Notes under the pieces: generated by a model
The model's input: the letters and a program-made list of their open reading frames with translations, nothing else
What the model was told of the DNA's origin: nothing
Database searches by the model: none
Part shown: piece after piece, positions 52,739 through 59,287 of the stretch
Layout: each line of letters starts with the position of its first letter
How positions within the stretch are numbered: the first letter of the stretch is position 1
Translations under genes and position numbers: made by a program
DNA from: DASWZN01 sp963841635
Lineage (GTDB): Bacteria; Acidobacteriota; Terriglobia; Bryobacterales; Bryobacteraceae
Direction of reading: 5' to 3'
Assembly: GCA_963841635.1 (NCBI GenBank)
Contig: CAWJDO010000002.1
Span: 558,001-622,000, forward strand
Length of the DNA stretch: 64,000 nt

Positions 52739-54048
52739 GTTTGGACTTTCCAGAACTGCGAAGGCTGCTCGCCGTCGGTACCGGCGTGGGCATCGAGATC
52801 GAGGACGATCTGCTGCGCGTGGCCGCCGTTCGGGTGAGGCCGGCCGGAGCCCGCCTGCTCGGAGCCGCCACCATCAACGGTTTCCGCGAACGGACTGCCG
52901 CGGGTTGGGGCGCGGTGTGCACGGATTTCCTGGAGCAAACCGGGGCGAGCCACCTGGCGGCCACGGTGTTGTTGCCCCGCCGCGAGGTCGTCGTGAGACT
53001 GCTGGCGCTGCCTGGAGTCAAGGACCAGGACATCGCATCGGCCATCGATTTTCAGATCGATTCGCTGCACCCGTTTCCGGAGGAGCAGGCGACTTATGCG
53101 TGGACCCGTCTGGGCGGCGGAGCGGTGCTGGTCGCCATCACCCGGAAGGACACGCTGGAGCGCTACTTCGGCATGTTCTCCGAAGCGGGAGTGAAGGTGG
53201 CTGCATTCACCTTCTCGGCGGCGGTCCTCTACTCGGCGTCCCGGCTTCTGGGGCGGCCGCCGGCGGGCGGTTTCCTGGCCTTCGCCGCGGCCGGAGAGGG
53301 CCTCGAGGCTTACGGCGAGAGCGAGGCCCGGCCGTTGTTTTCCGCGGCCTTCGACGTGCCGCGCGACCGGGCCGCCGAGCTGGCGAGCGCGGAGCTGCGG
53401 CTCGATTCCGATGTGGAACCGGTGGATATCGCCGCGCTGCTGCCGGTCCCCAGTGCCGCTCCGGCGGATTACGATTTATCCCGCAACGCACTGGCGTACG
53501 CGGCGGCGCTGGCCGGGGCATGCCCCCGGCTGGCGCTGCCCCTGAACCTGCTGCCGGTGGAGAACCGCAGTTCGAATTCGCGCGTGATTTACGTGCCCAC
53601 GGTGGCCCTGCTGGCCGCCGCCCTGATTTCGGTCGCGGCGCTGGCCTCGATTGCGCCGGTCAAGGATCGCGAGTATCTGCGCGCTCTCGAGACCGAGACG
53701 GCGCGGTTGCAGCCGCTGGCCCGCAAGGCGGGCGAGATCGACCGCGCCGTCGAAGCGACGCGGGCCAAGACCAGACAGCTGGATGATTTCCGGCGCCGCT
53801 CCAAAGCAGCGCTGGATACCCTGGCGGAAGTGAACAAGCTGATCGAGCCGCCCGCCTATCTGACCAGCCTTGATCTGGCGGCGGATTCCATCACGGTGGC
53901 CGGAAGCGCCGAGCACGCAGAGCCGCTGTTGAAGGTCTTCGACAGCTCGGCGCTGTTTCAGGGCTCCGAGTTCACCATTCCGCTCAGCCCCAACGGCAAC
54001 ATGCAGATGTTCCGCATCCGCGCCGCGCGCAAAGGGGTGCCTCAATGA
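52735..54048 (+). CDS. gspL: GspL/PilM-N-like assembly protein
   Basis: A 437-residue protein: an actin-fold cytoplasmic part (about 1-265; GVGIEIEDDLLRVAAVRV, SAIDFQIDSLHPFPEEQATY), one membrane helix (about 285-305, VPTVALLAAALISVAALAS), then a coiled-coil and ferredoxin-like periplasmic domain (PilN/GspL C-terminal). It links the ATPase to the periplasmic machinery. ATGA-coupled to gspK. Confidence 0.85.
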   Translation: MSLDFPELRRLLAVGTGVGIEIEDDLLRVAAVRVRPAGARLLGAATINGFRERTAAGWGAVCTDFLEQTGASHLAATVLLPRREVVVRLLALPGVKDQDIASAIDFQIDSLHPFPEEQATYAWTRLGGGAVLVAITRKDTLERYFGMFSEAGVKVAAFTFSAAVLYSASRLLGRPPAGGFLAFAAAGEGLEAYGESEARPLFSAAFDVPRDRAAELASAELRLDSDVEPVDIAALLPVPSAAPADYDLSRNALAYAAALAGACPRLALPLNLLPVENRSSNSRVIYVPTVALLAAALISVAALASIAPVKDREYLRALETETARLQPLARKAGEIDRAVEATRAKTRQLDDFRRRSKAALDTLAEVNKLIEPPAYLTSLDLAADSITVAGSAEHAEPLLKVFDSSALFQGSEFTIPLSPNGNMQMFRIRAARKGVPQ

Positions 54049-54638
54049 CCCTTACCCGGCGCGACCGGATTCTCCTGATTGGCCTGTGCGTTGTGGCGGT
54101 ACCGGCCGCCCTCTATGAGATCTACCAGTTCACGAGCGCAAGCGCGGCCGCCCCTGCGGCTCAGGCGGACAACATCCCGGCAGCGGAGAGGCGTCTGGCG
54201 CGGGTGCGCCAGCTGGCGGCTACGGTCGTCGGCAAGCAGCAGGTGCTGAGCCAGGTTTCCGCCGAGCTGGCACAACGCGAGAAGGGCATCATCCAGGCCG
54301 AGACCGCGCCGCAAGCCCAGGCCGTCCTGCTCGACATCGTGCGCCGCACAGCCAGCGCGCAATCGCCGCCCGTAGCGCTCGGCTCGGTGGAACTCCAGAC
54401 CCCTTCCAAGTTTGGCGAGTACGCGGAAGTGCGCGTTGGCGTGCCCTTAACCTGCCATATCGAAGAGTTGCTGAACATGCTCGCGGACCTGACGAACCGG
54501 CCCGAGGCGATCTCGGTCGACGAGTTGCGCATCGGCGTTCACGACGCCAAGCAGAAGACCATTGGAGTGCGCATGGTGGTTTCCGGCGTGGTCCCGCGCC
54601 GGCTGGTTCCGGACAAGAAGGGGGGCGTCAAGTTTTGA
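54045..54638 (+). CDS. gspM: GspM/PilO-like protein
   Basis: A 197-residue protein with an N-terminal membrane helix (about 9-25), a coiled coil (about 45-95) and a PilO/GspM ferredoxin-like domain (YAEVRVGVPLTCHIEELLNMLADL). It dimerises with the GspL-like protein. 4-nt overlaps on both sides. Confidence 0.82.
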   Translation: MTLTRRDRILLIGLCVVAVPAALYEIYQFTSASAAAPAAQADNIPAAERRLARVRQLAATVVGKQQVLSQVSAELAQREKGIIQAETAPQAQAVLLDIVRRTASAQSPPVALGSVELQTPSKFGEYAEVRVGVPLTCHIEELLNMLADLTNRPEAISVDELRIGVHDAKQKTIGVRMVVSGVVPRRLVPDKKGGVKF

Positions 54639-55345
54639 AGAAGAAGCTGCTGTTGCTCGATTTGGCGCTGGCGGTCGTGGTCTTCGTGCTCATAGGCCAG
54701 GTGCGGGACCGGTGGTCGGAAGCGCGAAAGCGGTCCGACGTGATGTTCGGACAGGCGCTGAAGCAACTGCCTGCGCCGCCCTATTCCCCTTTGCCCGCGG
54801 TTTCGGGCGTCACCGCCGCCGGCTACAGCGCGGTGGCCCTGAAGTACCCGTTCAGCCCGGACCGGAATCCGACCGTGGTTGTCGAGCCGCCCAAAGAGCC
54901 GCCCATGCCGCCCCTCCCGATCTTCTACGGCATCATGACGCTTGCCGACGGCGAGACGGCGATCATGAGCGCGAAGATGGGCGAGCCCAGCCTGGGCATA
55001 CATTTCGGCGAGAAGGTGGGCGAGTTCACGCTGGTGGCGGTAGAGGACGACGTTGTGACCCTGGAATGGAACGGCAAAACCGTGATCAAGAAGGTCTCGG
55101 ACCTGAGGCCGCACGGGGACGCGGGCCGGGCCGCCCCCGCTGTCAGGTCCGCCGAGACGACGCCCAGACCGGTGCTGCAGCCGGGTTCCAAGGTAGAAGC
55201 CAGCCCCTGGGACGAAATAGGCCCTAACCTCAGGGCGTGCCGGCCTGGCGACAGTTCGCCGGCCGGTAGTCAGAAGGATGGTTGGCGCAAGGTAATGGTT
55301 CCGACCCCGATGGGCGCGAGCTGCCATTGGGAGCTAGGCAACTGA
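54635..55345 (+). CDS. GspC-like protein
   Basis: A 236-residue protein starting at TTG in a TTGA overlap. It has an N-terminal membrane helix (LLLLDLALAVVVFVLIGQV), a Pro-rich stretch (about 85-97) and an HR-like beta domain (PIFYGIMTLADGETAIMSA, EKVGEFTLVAVEDDVVTLEW, KTVIKKVSDLRP) expected to contact the secretin. There is no PDZ domain; the C-terminal 60 residues are unrecognised. GspC by position and fold, with modest sequence support. Confidence 0.65.
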   Translation: MKKKLLLLDLALAVVVFVLIGQVRDRWSEARKRSDVMFGQALKQLPAPPYSPLPAVSGVTAAGYSAVALKYPFSPDRNPTVVVEPPKEPPMPPLPIFYGIMTLADGETAIMSAKMGEPSLGIHFGEKVGEFTLVAVEDDVVTLEWNGKTVIKKVSDLRPHGDAGRAAPAVRSAETTPRPVLQPGSKVEASPWDEIGPNLRACRPGDSSPAGSQKDGWRKVMVPTPMGASCHWELGN

Positions 55346-55405
55346 AATCGACCCGGACGACGCAAACGTCTGACGGCAGGGGCCGCGCCGGGGAGGAGCA
55401 ATTCT

Positions 55406-57805
55406 ATGTGCATGTTTCGAGTCTTCATCTTGGTAGCATTCGCGGGCGCTTTGTACGGGCAGCAACCGCCGCCGCAGAACCAGGCCCCTGGGCCGCGGCC
55501 CTTCATGTTTCCGGGGCCGCCGCCGGCGCAGAAGCAGCAGGATTCCATGTACCCCGCGGCCCCCGCCAGTGTGAAAGAGAAGGATAAGGTAGCCCCCGCG
55601 GCCGGCCAGGGTACGGAGGCGGAAAAGCCGGCCACTCGTCCCGCGCGCCAGCCGAGAGAGGCCGGGCAGTCTTCGGCAGGCGTGGTGCTGAATGTCCAGG
55701 GCGCCTCGCTGATCGACATCGTCGACATGCTTGCCAGGCAGCTCAAGATCAACTACATACTCGATCCCCGTGTAAAGGGATCCGTGATCATTAATACCTA
55801 CGGCGAGATCCGGAACGTGGGCGCGCGAGCGCTGTTGGAGACCATCCTGCGCATCAACGGCGCCGCCATAGTCCAGGTCGGGGACATCTATCGCATCGTG
55901 CCGGTGGGCGAAGCGAGCCGGCTCCCGATCGAGCCCCAGGTCGACTCCAAGCTGTTTCCGGACGACGAACGCATGATGTTGAACCTGGTCTTCCTGAAGT
56001 ACGCCACCGTGGGCGAGCTGTTCAAGCTGCTCCAGCCGTTCGTGGGCGAAGGCGGCACCATGACCAGCTATGAGCCCGCCAACCTTCTGTTGATCATGGA
56101 CAACAGCCGCAACATGCGGCGCACCATGGAGCTGGTCGGGCTCTTCGACAACGACACGCTCGCCAGCATGCGGGTACGGCTGTTCGAGGTACGGAACGGC
56201 CGCCCGTCCGATCTGGCCCGTGAGATGGACACGGTCATGAAGGCCGTGTCGCTCGGGGAGAAAGATAGCGCCGTCAAGTTCCTGCCGATCGATCGTATCA
56301 ATACCATCGTCGCCATCGCCCCCAATCCGGGAGTTTTCAACCAGGTGGGTGCGTGGCTGACTAAGCTGGACATCGCGCCGAAGGCGACCGCCGGCACGAA
56401 GAGCAATTATGTCTATCGTGTGAAATACGGATGCGCGTCGTCTCTCGCCTCCGCCATCATGCAGCTCTATGTCGGTTACGGCTACGGCCAGGGGATGGGG
56501 ATGGGCATGGGCGATAACTGCAATTTGACCAGCTCCTCGTTGACCCCGGGCGGACTAACTGGCGGGGGCGGCGGTGGTTATGGCGGGGGTGGTTACGGCG
56601 GTGGTGGTTACGGCGGTGGCGGCTACGGCGGTGGAGGCTACGGCGGTGGCGGTTACGGCGGTGGCGGATACGGCGGTGGCATGTACGGTGGTGGCATGTA
56701 CGGTGGTGGCATGTACGGCGGTGGCTACGGCGCGGGAATGGCTTCCTTGGCCGCTGCCGGGCCGGCCAATGCGGCGGCGGTCGGTGCGTCGGCGGGTGCT
56801 CAGGCTCAGAACGCAGCCGCCGCGATGCCGATGTCCTCCCCCGATCAGACGGGGACCTATCTGGGCTACGGAGCCCAGTTCCTCGGGCCGGGGTCGAAGG
56901 TGCCGCGGGTGATTCCGAACCCCATGGACAATACCCTCCTGATCCAGGCTACTCCCCAGGACTACCAGGAGATCGTGAAACTCCTCCAGGAGCTGGATGT
57001 GGCGCCCAGGCAGGTGTTGGTGGAGGCGAAGATCTACGAGGTCAACCTCCAGGGCGAGTTCGCCAGCGGCGTACAGGCGTATCTGCAGAGTCTGAACGCG
57101 GCGAAGCCCTCCGGCTGGACCTCGAACATTCTACAGGGCATATCAACCGGCTCGGGTATGACCTTGACGGCAGGCATGCTGGTGGGGAACAGCCGGCAGT
57201 TGCTGGCGGTGCTGACGGCCTCCGAACAGCACCAGCGCGTCAAGCTGGTCTCGGCGCCCAGGCTGATCGCAACCGACAGCATCGCCGCCACGATGAACGT
57301 GGGCGACACGGTCCCGACTCTGAGCTCGCAGGCCGCGGGCGGCATTACGGTTGGTGGGAACTCCACGGTTTTTCAGGGGATTGCGAACGTCCAGACGGGT
57401 GTCACGCTGAATGTACTGGCGCGCGTCACGCCGGGCGGCATCGTAACCATGAAGATCCAGCAGGACGTCAGTGCGCCGGTAGCGCCCGCCGCGGGCGCGG
57501 GAATCCAGTCCCCGTCGTTCTCGCAACGCTCTTTCAGCACGCAGGTTACCGTGCAGGACGGCGACACCATCGCGATCGGGGGCATCATCTCGGACAGCGA
57601 TACCTACTCAACCTCCGGCATCCCGCTTCTGAACCGGATACCCTTCATCGGCGCCGCCTTCGGAAGCAAGAGTGTCAGTAAGACCCGGACCGAGATGGTT
57701 GTGCTCATGACTCCTCGCATCATCTACGACACCAACCAGATTGTGGAAGCGAGCGATGAGGTGAAGTCGGGCTTCAAGAAGCTGCGCACCCTGATGAAGG
57801 AGTAG
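55406..57805 (+). CDS. gspD: Type II secretion outer-membrane secretin GspD
   Basis: A 799-residue secretin: signal peptide (residues 1-18), a Pro/Gln-rich linker, N0/N1-N3 domains (LIDIVDMLARQLKINYILDP; VFLKYATVGELFKLLQPF; RINTIVAIAPNPGVFNQVGAWL) and the C-terminal secretin gate domain (VLVEAKIYEVNLQGEFASGV, VPTLSSQAAGG, DGDTIAIGGIISDSD, IPLLNRIPFIGAAFGSKS). An N-domain is interrupted by a Gly/Tyr/Met tract (about 385-445). The last gene of the cluster, 60 nt after the GspC-like gene, with its own GGAGG site. Confidence 0.95.
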   Translation: MCMFRVFILVAFAGALYGQQPPPQNQAPGPRPFMFPGPPPAQKQQDSMYPAAPASVKEKDKVAPAAGQGTEAEKPATRPARQPREAGQSSAGVVLNVQGASLIDIVDMLARQLKINYILDPRVKGSVIINTYGEIRNVGARALLETILRINGAAIVQVGDIYRIVPVGEASRLPIEPQVDSKLFPDDERMMLNLVFLKYATVGELFKLLQPFVGEGGTMTSYEPANLLLIMDNSRNMRRTMELVGLFDNDTLASMRVRLFEVRNGRPSDLAREMDTVMKAVSLGEKDSAVKFLPIDRINTIVAIAPNPGVFNQVGAWLTKLDIAPKATAGTKSNYVYRVKYGCASSLASAIMQLYVGYGYGQGMGMGMGDNCNLTSSSLTPGGLTGGGGGGYGGGGYGGGGYGGGGYGGGGYGGGGYGGGGYGGGMYGGGMYGGGMYGGGYGAGMASLAAAGPANAAAVGASAGAQAQNAAAAMPMSSPDQTGTYLGYGAQFLGPGSKVPRVIPNPMDNTLLIQATPQDYQEIVKLLQELDVAPRQVLVEAKIYEVNLQGEFASGVQAYLQSLNAAKPSGWTSNILQGISTGSGMTLTAGMLVGNSRQLLAVLTASEQHQRVKLVSAPRLIATDSIAATMNVGDTVPTLSSQAAGGITVGGNSTVFQGIANVQTGVTLNVLARVTPGGIVTMKIQQDVSAPVAPAAGAGIQSPSFSQRSFSTQVTVQDGDTIAIGGIISDSDTYSTSGIPLLNRIPFIGAAFGSKSVSKTRTEMVVLMTPRIIYDTNQIVEASDEVKSGFKKLRTLMKE
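56561..56731 (+). repeat. 15-bp tandem repeat in gspD encoding YGGGG/MYGGG units
   Basis: About eleven units of GGNGGNGGNTAYGGC; the first seven or so encode Tyr-Gly4 and the next three Met-Tyr-Gly3. Third-base variation shows the tract is old enough to have diverged. Each unit is a multiple of 3, so copy-number change would keep the frame. Confidence 0.92.
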
Positions 57806-57905
57806 CCGCCCCCGGGGAGGCAAGAATTCGTCGGTGGGGACGGAAGGTCTGTTTTTTGTCACCGCTCCCCAATCCGAAAACCCTTGCCTGCGTGCGATTG
57901 CCATT

Positions 57906-57919
57906 GGCCCCGGAATTGC
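57906..57919 (+). promoter_or_regulatory. Possible sigma-54-like element
   Basis: TGGCCCCGGAATTGC has GG and GC 10 nt apart and a TTGC -12 box, but two mismatches in the -24 box. The ATG at 57934 would lie only a few bases after the predicted start site, which weakens the case. Confidence 0.2.
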
Positions 57920-57933
57920 GAGTTGATGCCGGC

Positions 57934-58668
57934 ATGAGAGCATCAGGCACGGCAAACCACGCACAACCCCAGGTTGAACTGTCTTCCTTGCGCAAGTTCT
58001 GGAACGGCCTAAGCGACGCCCAGGGCTTCGGCTCGGTACTGAGCGAGCTCGGGATTCCGGGCGCCCGCCGGCATTCGGCGACGACGGGAGCTACAGCAGC
58101 GACGGCAGCTACAGCAGCGACGGGAGCTACAGCAGCGACGGGAGCTACAGCAAAGACCGCCGCCGCACCGGCTGCCCAGGCGCAGGCAATTTCCTCCACG
58201 GCCCAGGACGCCGCAGACTCGGCCGTCTCCGAGTCGAGCGCCACCGAGGCCACTTACACCTATGTTGCGCCCGTCAAGTATGGCATCAACTTGGGGCCCA
58301 ACGGATCGGCAAAGCCTCCGGAACAGGCGGCGGCGGATTACGCAGCCAAGCTCGCCTCCTGGAACCAGGCAAACGCCGATAAGGCGGCGGCGCGGAATCT
58401 GACGGTTTCAGACTACCTGGCGCCCGGCGACAGTCTGAGCAACTATCCGGCCGGAACGACGATCGCGGAAGTGGTGCAAGGTTACAGCTGCCCGTTTCCG
58501 AACATGGCCGATCCGAGGGCCGGCGAATACATCCACACCGGGCGAGTGATGGTGAATGGTGCGGCCATCACCAGCATGGTGCCGGACCCGTACGGCGGTC
58601 CCGCGGCGCCGATGGGATCTAACGCGGCGGCGATGTTCATGGCGGAAGGCGTGGGCCAGAAGGCGTGA
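57934..58668 (+). CDS. Ala/Thr-repeat protein of unknown function
   Basis: A 244-residue protein without a signal peptide at this start. Residues about 50-72 are a low-complexity Ala-Thr-Gly tract encoded by four 18-bp units. The C-terminal half (VKYGINLGPNGSAKPPEQAA, FPNMADPRAGEYIHTGRVMV) resembles no family I recognise. The frame is open to 57856, with no supported start. It lies between the secretin and the tandem secreted proteins, so an accessory or substrate role is possible. Confidence 0.55.
   Translation: MRASGTANHAQPQVELSSLRKFWNGLSDAQGFGSVLSELGIPGARRHSATTGATAATAATAATGATAATGATAKTAAAPAAQAQAISSTAQDAADSAVSESSATEATYTYVAPVKYGINLGPNGSAKPPEQAAADYAAKLASWNQANADKAAARNLTVSDYLAPGDSLSNYPAGTTIAEVVQGYSCPFPNMADPRAGEYIHTGRVMVNGAAITSMVPDPYGGPAAPMGSNAAAMFMAEGVGQKA
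58086..58157 (+). repeat. 18-bp tandem repeat (GGGAGCTACAGCAGCGAC) x3-4
   Basis: Three near-perfect units and a fourth that decays (58140 onward), encoding six-residue Gly/Ala-Ala-Thr-Ala-Ala-Thr blocks. Confidence 0.9.
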
Positions 58669-58714
58669 CTCCCGCTGTCGTTGTAGGCCTGGCAGCCGCC
58701 GCCGGTGCAACTGG

Positions 58715-58738
58715 CCGGCCCCGAGGCTAAGGGGCCGG
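58715..58738 (+). terminator. GC-rich hairpin after the Ala/Thr-repeat gene
   Basis: CCGGCCCC and GGGGCCGG form a perfect 8-bp stem with an 8-nt loop, 46 nt after the stop codon. There is no T-tract, so it may be a weak or factor-assisted terminator, or simply a 3' stabilising hairpin. Confidence 0.4.
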
Positions 58739-58838
58739 ACTCATCGACCGGGGGCTGGCGAGGCCGGTGAATGCCGGGAACGAGTGACTAAGACTGCGGG
58801 ACATTGGCGCTAGAACTTCCTTCCTAGTACTGCTGTCA

Positions 58839-58905
58839 TTCGGTGACCGAAAAGCCCTTGACTCGGTGGAAAAGTGTTGACTTGTAACGCCTCCCGTGGT
58901 CTAAT
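58839..58905 (+). promoter_or_regulatory. Upstream promoter P1 with palindrome, first secreted-protein gene
   Basis: TTGACT (58877-58882) and TCTAAT (58900-58905) are spaced by exactly 17 nt. A perfect palindrome, TTCGGTGACCGAA (58839-58851), lies 25 nt upstream of the -35 box and could be an operator. This unit has no counterpart before the second gene copy. Confidence 0.45.
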
Positions 58906-58971
58906 ACGGCACTGATGGGTGTTTGCGGGAGTTCAGTCAGGGAAGGAGGGCTAGAGAGGGAGAAGCAAGGC

Positions 58972-59000
58972 TTGACAAGGGGTAGCACTGAGAGAATAAT
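58972..59000 (+). promoter_or_regulatory. Promoter P2 of the first secreted-protein gene
   Basis: TTGACA, a 17-nt spacer and AATAAT. The -35 box is perfect, and the spacer end (GCACTGAGAG) plus the -10 box are conserved in the duplicated copy at 61618-61646. Confidence 0.8.
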
Positions 59001-59006
59001 TAGGGT

Positions 59007-59287
59007 TGCACTCAGAAACTAATGAGGCCCTGTCGTGCTTCGCGACAGGAGAGGTAATACTAAGCTTGAATTCCGCGAGCGCTTTGGCGAACAAGAACAA
59101 CAAGAGCACGTGACAAGATCCAGAGCGAAGGCAGGTGGCCGGCCGGCCGGGTTTGAAGGAAAAGCAGTGAGGCGATGGGTCGGGCCGGTGGCGCGTGCCT
59201 GTCTTTAGATCGAGATCACAGTTCAGAGGCTCAGGTCACAAAGAGACTTCCACCAATTCAAATTCGAATTCCACTAAGGAGAAGGAA
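59007..59287 (+). promoter_or_regulatory. Long conserved 5' leader of the first secreted-protein gene
   Basis: About 280 nt between the predicted start site and the ATG. The last 200 nt match the leader of the second copy at roughly 90%, ending in AAGGAGAAGGAA before ATG. The upstream 75 nt differ, yet each copy has a hairpin at the same place: CCTGTCG...CGACAGG here (59029-59049), GGAAG...CTTCC in the other. No open reading frame of note is present. The structure could stabilise the mRNA or regulate translation. Confidence 0.6.

Noticed and set aside
56563..56740. The gspD repeat tract considered as a CRISPR-like or satellite array
   Set aside because: The units are contiguous, multiples of three, in frame and without spacers; it is a coding microsatellite.
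57831..57864. CGGTG...CACCG with a T6 run after gspD as an intrinsic terminator
   Set aside because: The T-run is in the loop, not after the stem, and the stem is only 5 bp.
58086..58157. Four 18-bp units considered as a binding-site (iteron) array
   Set aside because: In frame within a coding region, contiguous, and encoding a regular Ala/Thr tract; no replication gene nearby.
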